This document shows, piece after piece, positions 1-6,497 of a stretch of DNA of 12,317 bases (position 1 is its first letter; each line of letters begins with the position of its first letter). The DNA is from an uncultured Methanobacteriaceae archaeon. GTDB lineage: Archaea > Methanobacteriota > Methanobacteria > Methanobacteriales > Methanobacteriaceae. The DNA lies in contig CAMYKT010000042.1 in assembly GCA_947259185.1 (NCBI GenBank), forward strand, positions 1-12,317. The letters run 5' to 3'. Under the pieces are notes generated by a model. It had not been told where the DNA came from and searched no databases. It saw nothing but the letters and a program-made list of their open reading frames with translations. Position numbers and translations under genes: made by a program.

Positions 1-69
1 CTCCAGACACTCTTCTAAATAAATCCGACCTTTGTAAACCGGTACAATGATACTTACCTTTTTATCCAT
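1..69 (-). CDS. Family 2 glycosyltransferase, N-terminal fragment
   Basis: Only the first 23 codons lie in the window; the gene runs off the left edge. Read from the ATG at 69 on the minus strand, the protein begins MDKKVSIIVPVYKGRIYLEE. The VSIIVPVY strand followed by YLEECLE is the typical start of GT-A fold family 2 glycosyltransferases, where this strand binds the nucleotide part of the UDP-sugar donor. An AAAGGTCAC ribosome binding site lies 5-6 bases upstream, and a TATA-like box at 104-115 fits a short leader. The usual Asn after VPVY is Lys here. The enzyme would act at the cytoplasmic face of the membrane, in line with the other glycan genes nearby. Donor and acceptor cannot be told from this fragment. 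The family call is fairly sure, since the motif, start and binding site agree. Confidence 0.82.
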   Translation of the reverse strand, partial: MDKKVSIIVPVYKGRIYLEECLE

Positions 70-103
70 AATCGTGACCTTTCCTAAATTAAATGTTTTT
101 TAA

Positions 104-115
104 AATTTATAAATT
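104..115 (-). promoter_or_regulatory. Putative TATA box of the GT2 gene
   Basis: The palindrome AATTTATAAATT is centred about 40 bases upstream of the ATG at 69. With usual archaeal spacing, transcription would start near 83, just before the ribosome binding site. It abuts the 50-base tandem repeat, so the repeat covers the upstream promoter region. The spacer is AT-rich overall, so TATA-like matches are expected by chance. Confidence 0.35.
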
Positions 116-228
116 AATTTAAATCCATTAGATACTATTTTAATTAATTATGAGGGGTTTTTATTAATTTCAATCCATTAGATACTATTTTAATTAATTA
201 TGAGGGGTTTTTATTAATTTCAATCCAT
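113..228. repeat. 50-base tandem repeat, about 2.3 copies
   Basis: Bases 131-180 recur at 181-230 with a period of exactly 50 and one mismatch (179 against 229). A third, partial copy at 113-130 matches 163-180 in 17 of 18 positions. Each unit contains TTTAATTAATTATGAGGGG and a CAATCCAT block. No reading frame of useful length runs through it, the units are adjacent with no spacers, so it is not a CRISPR array. The near-perfect identity suggests a recent duplication by slippage or unequal recombination. It sits directly upstream of the GT2 promoter and could carry duplicated operator sites; that role is inference. Confidence 0.93.
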
Positions 229-583
229 AATAATATCCCCGAATTTATTGGTTTTTTATTTATTTTAATCAATTAAATAATCTATTTTATGGTGCTAAGG
301 TTTATTCAGATTACTTAAGGTACTAAATAATTATTTAAGTTCTAGTGGATTTTAATATACTCTAATCTTCTGATAGATTTTAAATCATTACTTCAGGCCA
401 ATAATATTAAATCCTGGGAGTTCTAATAAGATGTATCTGATTTAAAAAGTTTTTATCTTTATAAAATAATATATTTAATTCAGGTGAATTGTTAAGCTGA
501 TAATTAATAGAATGAGAAATCCTGATCTAAGCTAGGTTTATATCGAGGTATATTATAATTACAAATTTTAGAGGATTATCCGC
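229..583. other. AT-rich spacer without a recognisable gene
   Basis: I checked this stretch for genes too short for easy detection and found none: candidate starts run into stops within a few codons, for example the ATG at 512 and the TTG at 489 after an AGGTGA. There are minor AT palindromes, such as AAATAATTATTT at 325-336, and TATA-like strings around 534-557. No tRNA-like or conserved RNA structure was recognised. Confidence 0.5.
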
Positions 584-593
584 TATATATAAA
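584..593 (+). promoter_or_regulatory. Putative TATA box of the epimerase gene
   Basis: TATATATAAA stands about 70 bases before the proposed epimerase start at 661. Usual archaeal spacing puts the transcript start near 612-617, giving a leader of about 45 bases that includes the GGGGTTGAT ribosome binding site at 649-657. The match is good, but the background is very AT-rich. Confidence 0.4.
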
Positions 594-660
594 AATTCAT
601 CCATTTAATTAAAAAATATCATTTACCATAACGTGTCATTCTAAAAATGGGGTTGATAAT

Positions 661-1581
661 ATAAAAAATAAGAAAATTGCAGTTACAGGAGGCCTGGGTT
701 TTATAGGTTCTCATTTAGTAGAAGAGCTTTGTACTGATAACCTGGTGGTGGTGGTGGATAATGAATCCACGGGAAGTATGGATAATATAAAACACCTGCA
801 GGATGGTTTCATTGACCTGGATTTAGGGGATATTAATGAAATTGATCTGGAGGCCACCTTTGAGGGTTGTGATTATGTTTTTCACCAGGCAGCATTACCC
901 AGTGTTCCCCGCAGTATAAAAGACCCACTTAAATCCAATGAGGCTAATGTAACCGGTACTTTGAAGGTTCTAATTTCAGCACGTGATGCCGGAGTAAAAA
1001 AAGTGGTATTTGCTTCATCATCTTCTGTTTATGGAGACACCCCTATTTTACCTAAAGTGGAGGATATGCCCGTTAATCCTAAATCCCCTTATGCAGTAAC
1101 CAAGGCCACCGGGGAATATTACTGCAAAGTGTTTGAAGAAGTATATGGTTTGAAAACAGCATCTTTACGGTACTTCAATGTATTTGGGCCCAGACAGGAT
1201 CCTGAATCCCAGTATGCAGCGGTTATACCTAAATTCATACAGAAAATGTTGAAAGGCGAAAAACCAGTTATATTCGGGGATGGGGAACAGAGCCGGGATT
1301 TCACATTTATTAAAAATGTGGTGGAAGCCAATATATTAGCTGCCCAATCACAAAAAGGAGGGGTGTTTAATGTGGCCTGTGGCCGTAGATTCACCCTAAA
1401 TGAGCTGGTGGAATACTTAAATGAAATACTAAACACTGCTCTGGAAGCAGAATATGCTAAACCACGAAGTGGAGATATTAAACATTCCCTGGCAGATATT
1501 GAAAGGGCCCGGTTTCTGGGATACAATCCTCAGGGTGATTTTAAAGAGGAATTAAAACAAACTGCAGAGCATTTCTTATAA
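661..1581 (+). CDS. UDP-GlcNAc 4-epimerase-like NAD-dependent epimerase (WbpP-like), probable AUA start
   Basis: Extended short-chain dehydrogenase expected to interconvert UDP-GlcNAc and UDP-GalNAc with bound NAD. The first in-frame standard start is GTG at 745, but that removes the NAD-binding loop. Upstream the frame stays open and encodes KNKKIAVTGGLGFIGSHL, holding GxxGxxG at residues 10-16. The natural start position is an ATA codon at 661, three bases after GGGGTTGAT, which resembles the local binding-site consensus. That gives 306 residues, normal for the family. Also seen: Asp33 after the second strand, HQAALPSVPRS, SSSSVYG near 119-125, the catalytic Tyr144/Lys148 pair in YAVTK, RYFNVFGPRQDP, and PRSGDIKHS near 268-276, all typical of WbpP-type enzymes. 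It faces the UDP-sugar dehydrogenase convergently; together they could make a UDP-HexNAc uronate. UDP-Glc/Gal epimerase is the main alternative. The family call is firm; the start is inferred, and a broken start codon remains possible. Confidence 0.87.
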   Translation: MKNKKIAVTGGLGFIGSHLVEELCTDNLVVVVDNESTGSMDNIKHLQDGFIDLDLGDINEIDLEATFEGCDYVFHQAALPSVPRSIKDPLKSNEANVTGTLKVLISARDAGVKKVVFASSSSVYGDTPILPKVEDMPVNPKSPYAVTKATGEYYCKVFEEVYGLKTASLRYFNVFGPRQDPESQYAAVIPKFIQKMLKGEKPVIFGDGEQSRDFTFIKNVVEANILAAQSQKGGVFNVACGRRFTLNELVEYLNEILNTALEAEYAKPRSGDIKHSLADIERARFLGYNPQGDFKEELKQTAEHFL

Positions 1582-1593
1582 AAAAAAGGGAGG

Positions 1594-1624
1594 TTTTTTT
1601 TTAGTTAAAATATTATTTTAACTC
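1594..1624 (+). terminator. Terminator after the epimerase gene
   Basis: Twelve bases after the stop codon there is a run of nine T (1594-1602), followed at once by a perfect 9-base inverted repeat, AGTTAAAAT (1603-1611) and ATTTTAACT (1615-1623), then CTTTTT. Poly-T alone can end archaeal transcripts, so this is a good stop for the plus strand. Confidence 0.6.
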
Positions 1625-1652
1625 TTTTTAGAATTTAATTAAATCCTTTTTC

Positions 1653-1688
1653 AGGGATTAAATTTTTAATAATTAATCCCTATTTTTT
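1653..1688. terminator. Second hairpin and T-run between the convergent genes
   Basis: AGGGATTAA (1653-1661) pairs perfectly with TTAATCCCT (1673-1681) around an 11-base loop and is followed by seven T. It would act as a backup end for the plus-strand epimerase and may also stop the dehydrogenase transcript arriving from the other side. Confidence 0.5.
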
Positions 1689-1720
1689 TAATTTAAGCAT
1701 TATTTTTAGTAAAAATTATT

Positions 1721-3058
1721 TTAGTGATTAATTGCCCCCACTCCCCTATAACAAAATCCATGGGATTTAACTTCCATCGGATTATAGATTCTCCGACCAT
1801 CAATACATATTGGCAGTTTCATTAATTTTTTTATCTTTTCCCAATCCAGGTTTTTAAAATCATCATGGGCAGTTACCAGTACCAGGGCATGGGCATCCTC
1901 CAGGGCGGTGTAGAGGTCTTTTTCCATTCCTTCCTCATAATCAATATCGATGTAGGGATCAACCACACTTACCCGGGCATTTTTACTCTGCAATTTATGT
2001 ATCAACTGTTTGGCCGGGGATTCCCGGGGATCACCTACATTTTCTTTATAGGATAAACCTAAAATCACGATTTTAGAATTATTAACGGCCCTTTCATGGT
2101 CATTCAAAGCATCGGCCGTGAGGTGGTAGAGATGGGTGGGCATATGGTCATTTATGGTCCGACCTGCGGCAATAACCTTGGAATGATAACCTACTTCCTG
2201 GGCCTTTTTAACCAGATAGTAGGGATCAACCGGTAGACAGTGTCCCCCCACCCCTGCCCCGGGATAGTACTTATTGAAGTTCCACTTGGTACTGGCCCCT
2301 TCAATGACCTCCATAATATCAATATCCAGCCTCTCAAAGATCATGGCCAGTTCATTCATAAGAGCAATGTTTAAATCCCGCTGGGTGTTTTCAATCACCT
2401 TAGCTGCTTCTGCGGTTTTAATATTACTTAAAATCTTCACATCTTTATTAATTATGCTCTGGTATAATTTTTGGGTTACCTGGCCCCAGTAATCATTTAT
2501 AGCCCCTAAAACCCGGGAAACATGCTGTATATCATGTTCGGTATCTCCGGGATTGTAACGCTCGGGACAGTAACTCAAACCAAAATCATCCCCTGCTTCT
2601 AAACCACCAGCTTCCAGTAATGGTTTTAGGGTTTCCTCAGTAACCCCGGGATAAACCGTGGATTCCAGAATAACCAGTTTTCCACTATCCAAACCCTGGG
2701 CTACTTCTTCACCAGCAGATATGATGTAGGATAAATCCGGGTCCTTGGAAGGAGTAACCGGGGTTGGTACAATGAGTATGATAATATCTGCATCACCACT
2801 GGCCTGCACCGTATCGGTGGTGGCATGTAACTTATGATCATCCACCACTTTTTTTAAGCGATCATCCAGATTAAGTTCTCCAATGGTGGATATACCCTGG
2901 TTGGTGAGCCTTACCTTTTCCTGATTTTTATCTACACCAATAACTTCATATCCTTCTTCTGCAAAGAATATAGCGGTGGGAAGTCCCACATAACCCAGCC
3001 CCACGATACAAATCCGGGCTTTTTTATTTTCAACTTTTTTTAACATGTTTTCTTCCAA
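1721..3058 (-). CDS. UDP-N-acetylhexosamine 6-dehydrogenase (WbpO/TviB/WecC family)
   Basis: Nucleotide-sugar dehydrogenase oxidising C6 of a UDP-HexNAc to the uronic acid with two NAD. Numbered from the TTG at 3058, the Rossmann loop GLGYVG is near residues 20-25, followed by the ESTVYPGVTEE strand and a central-domain helix with AAKVIENTQRD. The catalytic Cys sits in GVGGHCLPVDPYYL near residue 274, and GLSYKENVGDPRESPA opens the C-terminal UDP-binding domain. The CLPVDPYYL form resembles WbpO/TviB more than the WecC CIAVDPWF form, pointing to UDP-GalNAc or UDP-GlcNAc as substrate; this is a judgement from motifs. Start choice: AGGTGAT at 3063-3069 is a strong binding site four bases before TTG 3058. 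A GTG at 3067 lies inside that site and is unlikely; ATG 3046, preceded by GGAAG, is a fair alternative. It follows the acetyltransferase by 35 bases, so the two are probably co-transcribed. Confidence 0.92.
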   Translation of the reverse strand: MEENMLKKVENKKARICIVGLGYVGLPTAIFFAEEGYEVIGVDKNQEKVRLTNQGISTIGELNLDDRLKKVVDDHKLHATTDTVQASGDADIIILIVPTPVTPSKDPDLSYIISAGEEVAQGLDSGKLVILESTVYPGVTEETLKPLLEAGGLEAGDDFGLSYCPERYNPGDTEHDIQHVSRVLGAINDYWGQVTQKLYQSIINKDVKILSNIKTAEAAKVIENTQRDLNIALMNELAMIFERLDIDIMEVIEGASTKWNFNKYYPGAGVGGHCLPVDPYYLVKKAQEVGYHSKVIAAGRTINDHMPTHLYHLTADALNDHERAVNNSKIVILGLSYKENVGDPRESPAKQLIHKLQSKNARVSVVDPYIDIDYEEGMEKDLYTALEDAHALVLVTAHDDFKNLDWEKIKKLMKLPICIDGRRIYNPMEVKSHGFCYRGVGAINH

Positions 3059-3093
3059 AAAAATCACCTGTAAACTTAAATATATATTCAGAT

Positions 3094-3615
3094 TCAGGGC
3101 CGGTATTTAATAAACCGGGCCGGTACTCCCCCTACAATGGCATAGGGTTCCACATCACGTGTAACCACGGCATTGGCCCCAATTATGGCCCCTTCACCTA
3201 TTTTAATTCCCGGCATGATTACGGCCCGGGCCCCTATCCAGACATCCTCTCCAATTTCTATTTTCTTCTGAAACATTCCCTGGTCCCTTATGGGGATATC
3301 CCGGGAGGATGAATTGTGGGTGCAGGATAAAATAACTGATTCAAAACCAATAATGGAATTATCACCAATAGTTATACTTCCTCGCCCATCCAGGATAACC
3401 TTATTGGCCACCCCTACTCTTTTACCCAGTACTATGTTTTCCGGGGAGATAATGGAAACCTGGGTGGATATATGAGAACCCTCGCCCCATTCTCCTAAAA
3501 AATTCTTTAGAATTTTCATCCGCAATTTATTACCTGGAGAATAGGGTAAATGGCTAAATAGGTGCTTATAAAGCAACCAGAGAAAAAATTCACCATTAAA
3601 TTCTTTAAAATTCAT
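3094..3615 (-). CDS. Left-handed beta-helix O-acetyltransferase (LacA/NodL/WcaF type)
   Basis: Acetyl-CoA-dependent transferase predicted to acetylate a sugar hydroxyl (or a 4-amino group) of the glycan or its precursor in the cytoplasm. The 173 residues are typical for the family. Residues 1-45 form an N-terminal helical part, then hexapeptide repeats follow (VSIISPENIVLGKRV, SITIGDNSIIG, IEIGEDVWIGARAVI, IKIGEGAIIGANAVV). The likely catalytic His100 sits in SCTHNSS, and the C-terminal cap GGVPARFIKYRP is the standard end. It is the first gene of a minus-strand pair with the dehydrogenase, so the decorated residue may be the uronic acid made nearby. The ATG at 3615 lacks a clear binding site. 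A TATA-like AATATAAAT about 20-25 bases upstream suggests a leaderless or very short-leader transcript. The acceptor sugar cannot be deduced. Confidence 0.9.
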   Translation of the reverse strand: MNFKEFNGEFFLWLLYKHLFSHLPYSPGNKLRMKILKNFLGEWGEGSHISTQVSIISPENIVLGKRVGVANKVILDGRGSITIGDNSIIGFESVILSCTHNSSSRDIPIRDQGMFQKKIEIGEDVWIGARAVIMPGIKIGEGAIIGANAVVTRDVEPYAIVGGVPARFIKYRP

Positions 3616-3631
3616 ATTTATTACCAGTTTA

Positions 3632-3658
3632 TTTATATTAGTACATACTTACTATGTA
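3632..3658. promoter_or_regulatory. Acetyltransferase promoter with adjacent inverted repeat
   Basis: On the minus strand, AATATAAAT at 3632-3640 is placed for a leaderless transcript of the acetyltransferase. Just upstream, TACATA (3642-3647) and TATGTA (3653-3658) form an inverted repeat with a 5-base spacer. This is a possible regulator site next to the TATA box, in the divergent region shared with the flippase gene. Weak evidence in an AT-rich spacer. Confidence 0.3.
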
Positions 3659-3766
3659 ATCCTTCTTAATAAATTTCATAGTTCTTACTTAAGACTTATA
3701 CTGCTTGATATTAAAGTAAAGTAGGTAATCTTTGATTTAATTATTTAATAAATGAAGACTATTATT

Positions 3767-3780
3767 ATATTTATATTAAT
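3767..3780 (+). promoter_or_regulatory. Putative TATA box of the flippase gene
   Basis: TATATTTATATTAA is centred about 37 bases before the TTG start at 3811, so transcription would begin around 3800 near the AGGGG ribosome binding site at 3797-3801. The rest of the 195-base divergent spacer (3616-3810) shows no gene. Confidence 0.35.
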
Positions 3781-3810
3781 TTAAGAATCATCCATCAGGG
3801 GAAAAATTTT

Positions 3811-5274
3811 TTGAGTGAATACAAATCTTTCATGCAAAGAATGGGCTTATTGGGGCTGGTTAATGTATTAACCGCCATGAGTACCATTATATTAATTCCC
3901 ATATTATCTAACAACCTCAGCATAACTGATTTTGGTATGTGGAATATATTCCAGGTTACCATAAGACTTTTTGGTGCAGTGGCTACTCTGGGACTTCCCA
4001 ATGCAGTCATACGTTATCTACCCTCTATTAAAGAAAAAAATATGATCCAGGAGGGTTATTATTCTATTATCCTTTTTGCCGGTAGTTTTATCTTAGTCCT
4101 GTCCTTTTTCATTTTTCTTCTCTCAGATTTTATTGCCGGGGCCTTATTTGATGGTAATGTTTTCCTGGTCCAGGTCTTATCCCTGGTGGTTTACCTGGGG
4201 GCCATAAACACCATTATTGTAAACTACTTCCGGGCCTTTAAGAAAATAAAAATATATTCCCTCTTCCTATTTTTGCAGGTTTACTTAAGTCTGGTACTGG
4301 TTTCCTATGCAGTTATAGTAAATCAGGGCATCAATGGAGCTATCCTGGCCTATCTGATTGGCCAGGTGGTGATTTTTATAATCATGAATCTTTTAATTAT
4401 CCGGGAAATAGGAATTTATCGGCCTCGCTTTACCCGGATAAGGGAGTATCTGGATTTTTCACTGCCCATGGTTCCCAGTGCCATCTCCTACTGGATAGTG
4501 GAATCCAGTGATAAATACCTTATAGGTCTATTACTGGGGACTTCCTTTGTAGGTTTCTACTCTCCGGCCTACAGTATAGGTAGCCTGATTGCCTTAATAA
4601 TGATGCCGTTTCCTTCTATTTTACTTCCCACCATCTCCCGACACTTTGATAATGGTAAAATGAACCAAACCACCAGTTACTTTACTTACTCGGTGAAGTT
4701 ATTTTTATTTTTAAGCATCCCGGCAGTTTTCGGCATTAGTGTACTGGCCTACCCCCTCCTGGTTTTACTATCCAATACTTTAATTGCCGCCAACTCCTAT
4801 TACCTCATACCCATTCTGGCTTTAGGATCATTTTTTTACAGCATATTCACCATTTATTCTCTGGTATTTGCCCTGGTTAAAAAAACCAGGATCATAGCCA
4901 GCATATGGTTTATAGCCGCCCTGGTGAATATTTTAGGGAATCTGTTTTTAATACCGGCACTGGGTTTAACTGCTGCTGCTTTAACCACCTTAAGCAGTTA
5001 TTTTATTGCAGCAGCGGTAATATTCTACTACTCTCGCCGGTTTTTAAAAGTACACCTGGACCTTAAATTTCTAAGCAAGAGCTTATTTTCTTCAGCTATC
5101 ATGGCTCTAATAATCTACCTTGCTTCTTTTATTTTAGGAAATGGCGTATTAGACCTGGTATTCATGGTAATAGCAGGTGGTATAATTTATTTGATTTTAA
5201 TGCTTGTTATCCGGGCTTTAAATGAAGAGGAAATCCGTTTTATAAAGAGCCTGTGGACACGACAAAAAAAATAA
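3811..5274 (+). CDS. Polysaccharide flippase, Wzx/RfbX-like (MOP superfamily)
   Basis: Integral membrane protein of 487 residues predicted to flip a polyprenol-linked oligosaccharide from the cytoplasmic to the outer face of the membrane. Features: an N-terminal helix with GLVNVLTAMSTIILIPILSN and DFGMWNIFQV, the amphipathic start typical of Wzx/RfbX-type proteins (the YG.W/FGMW region); about a dozen or more hydrophobic segments along the whole length; a mid-protein DFSLPMVPSAISYWIVESSD segment near 209-228, a hallmark of this family at the start of the second half; and a short basic C-terminus. The TTG at 3811 is chosen because AGGGG lies about nine bases upstream and no ATG is available before the first helix. 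It stands alone on the plus strand between minus-strand genes and converges with the glycosyltransferase at 5281, with six bases between their stop codons. The substrate is not known; a teichuronic or O-antigen exporter is the nearest analogue. Confidence 0.92.
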   Translation: MSEYKSFMQRMGLLGLVNVLTAMSTIILIPILSNNLSITDFGMWNIFQVTIRLFGAVATLGLPNAVIRYLPSIKEKNMIQEGYYSIILFAGSFILVLSFFIFLLSDFIAGALFDGNVFLVQVLSLVVYLGAINTIIVNYFRAFKKIKIYSLFLFLQVYLSLVLVSYAVIVNQGINGAILAYLIGQVVIFIIMNLLIIREIGIYRPRFTRIREYLDFSLPMVPSAISYWIVESSDKYLIGLLLGTSFVGFYSPAYSIGSLIALIMMPFPSILLPTISRHFDNGKMNQTTSYFTYSVKLFLFLSIPAVFGISVLAYPLLVLLSNTLIAANSYYLIPILALGSFFYSIFTIYSLVFALVKKTRIIASIWFIAALVNILGNLFLIPALGLTAAALTTLSSYFIAAAVIFYYSRRFLKVHLDLKFLSKSLFSSAIMALIIYLASFILGNGVLDLVFMVIAGGIIYLILMLVIRALNEEEIRFIKSLWTRQKK

Positions 5275-5286
5275 TTAAAATTATTT
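5264..5286 (-). terminator. Stop-spanning palindrome with T-run between convergent genes
   Basis: AAATAATT (5269-5276) and AATTATTT (5279-5286) form an 8-base perfect palindrome that contains both stop codons. On the minus strand it runs into eight T (A at 5264-5271), a good end for the glycosyltransferase transcript. On the plus strand the T-run is poor. Confidence 0.5.
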
Positions 5287-6450
5287 CTTAGTGATAAGGG
5301 ATTGGTATAGTTGCTGGTATTTGTGGACCATTTTATCCCGGGTATAATTGGCTAAAAATAATTCCTGACCAGCAAGACCCATTTTTTCCCGGTTTTGGGG
5401 ATTTTCATAAATATAAATAAGGGCTTCTTTTATATCCTCTGGAGAACGCCTATCCACCAGTAAACCGGTTTTCCCGGGAGTAATAAGTTCTTCCAGAGCC
5501 CCAATTCTGGTTCCAATTACCGGTTTACGCAAAGCATAGGCCTCTATAACAGTTAAATTAAAACCTTCACTAAGGGAAGGAACTACCAGGACATGGGAAA
5601 GATCAATAAGATCCCATTTACCAGTTTCAGGTGTTATAAAACCTGCAAAAGACACTTTATCTTCCAGGGATAAATCATGAACCATTTTTTTTAGTTCTAT
5701 CTCCTTATCTCCACTACCTGCAAAAACTAGCTTTGCATTATCCAGATTAGCCTGATAGAAACCATTTAGTAAATCCTGAGGCCTTTTTAAATCTATGAGT
5801 CGCCCCAGATAGAGTACCACAAAGTCATCTCTTTTAATATTTAACTCTCTTTCCAGTATCTTCTTACGACCTGGATCCAGATTTACCGAATCCGGGTCCA
5901 CCCCATTGGGTATTATTTCTATCCGGGAGGCCTGAGAACCAGCACTCCGGGCAAAGGGATACATGGCCTTACTGATAATTACATGGCGATCTACGAGGGG
6001 CAGGGTTTTTTTCAAGATCCAATTGGCCAGGGGACTTTTCCGGGTACCATAGTCCTTTTGCGAGGTAAACTGAATATCCCCTCCATGGGAGGTGGCCACC
6101 AGAGGAATTTTCAACAATTTACAGCTGCACCAGGTTATCATCACCCCGGGGAAAACCGGATGCACATTAACTATATCCGGCCTCTCCTGCCAGGCATAAA
6201 AAAAGAAAAAAATACTATTATAAATTAGAGATAATAAAAAACCAATATACCTGATTTTTATTTCCTTTAATAATGGAAAAACCTCCACCCCGGGAGGTAA
6301 GGGCCGATCTGAACTTATGGTGGTGAAAACCACCTGCACCTTATGTTGACAGGATAAGCCCCGGGATAAATCATATACCACATTTTCAAAACCACCTATC
6401 CGGGGAAACATTTTGGGCATTAAAAGACAGATTTTAAGTTCATCCTTCAT
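5281..6450 (-). CDS. Family 4 glycosyltransferase (GT-B fold), first of two
   Basis: Retaining cytoplasmic glycosyltransferase of 389 residues, a full-length GT4. The N-terminal domain carries MPKMFPRIGGFENVVYDLSR with the donor-loop glycines at 19-20, a hydrophobic stretch at 68-86 that probably associates with the membrane, and SHGGD at 121-125. The C-terminal domain has YLGRLIDLKRP (Arg217, Lys222, likely contacts to the donor phosphates), FAGSGD, and the EX7E signature Glu295/Glu303 in SEGFNLTVIEAY. The start ATG at 6450 has AGGGGAGAG nine to ten bases upstream. It lies 47 bases downstream of the second GT4 gene, so the two are probably one transcript, adding successive sugars to a lipid-linked acceptor. 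The PimB/WbpH type is a comparable family; the sugar donor is not inferable. The stop codon lies only six bases from that of the convergent flippase. Confidence 0.92.
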   Translation of the reverse strand: MKDELKICLLMPKMFPRIGGFENVVYDLSRGLSCQHKVQVVFTTISSDRPLPPGVEVFPLLKEIKIRYIGFLLSLIYNSIFFFFYAWQERPDIVNVHPVFPGVMITWCSCKLLKIPLVATSHGGDIQFTSQKDYGTRKSPLANWILKKTLPLVDRHVIISKAMYPFARSAGSQASRIEIIPNGVDPDSVNLDPGRKKILERELNIKRDDFVVLYLGRLIDLKRPQDLLNGFYQANLDNAKLVFAGSGDKEIELKKMVHDLSLEDKVSFAGFITPETGKWDLIDLSHVLVVPSLSEGFNLTVIEAYALRKPVIGTRIGALEELITPGKTGLLVDRRSPEDIKEALIYIYENPQNREKMGLAGQELFLANYTRDKMVHKYQQLYQSLITKK

Positions 6451-6497
6451 TTTTTTTAACTCTCCCCTACTAAAAACACCATTTTAATTAAAAAAAT

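Noticed and set aside
113..228. CRISPR array
   Set aside because: Repeats are directly adjacent, with no unique spacers between them, and only two full copies exist.
313..340. ACTTAA/TTAAGT and AAATAATTATTT palindromes as a regulatory element
   Set aside because: Overlapping AT palindromes like this are expected by chance in this spacer, and no gene start is nearby.
1119..1526. 135-codon minus-strand frame inside the epimerase
   Set aside because: It is the shadow of the plus-strand gene, which carries all the epimerase motifs; it has no binding site and no recognisable protein pattern.
745..1581. Epimerase starting at GTG 745
   Set aside because: It would lack the first beta strand and NAD-binding glycines that are encoded intact just upstream in the same frame, and the GTG lies in a run of four GTG (Val) codons without a binding site.
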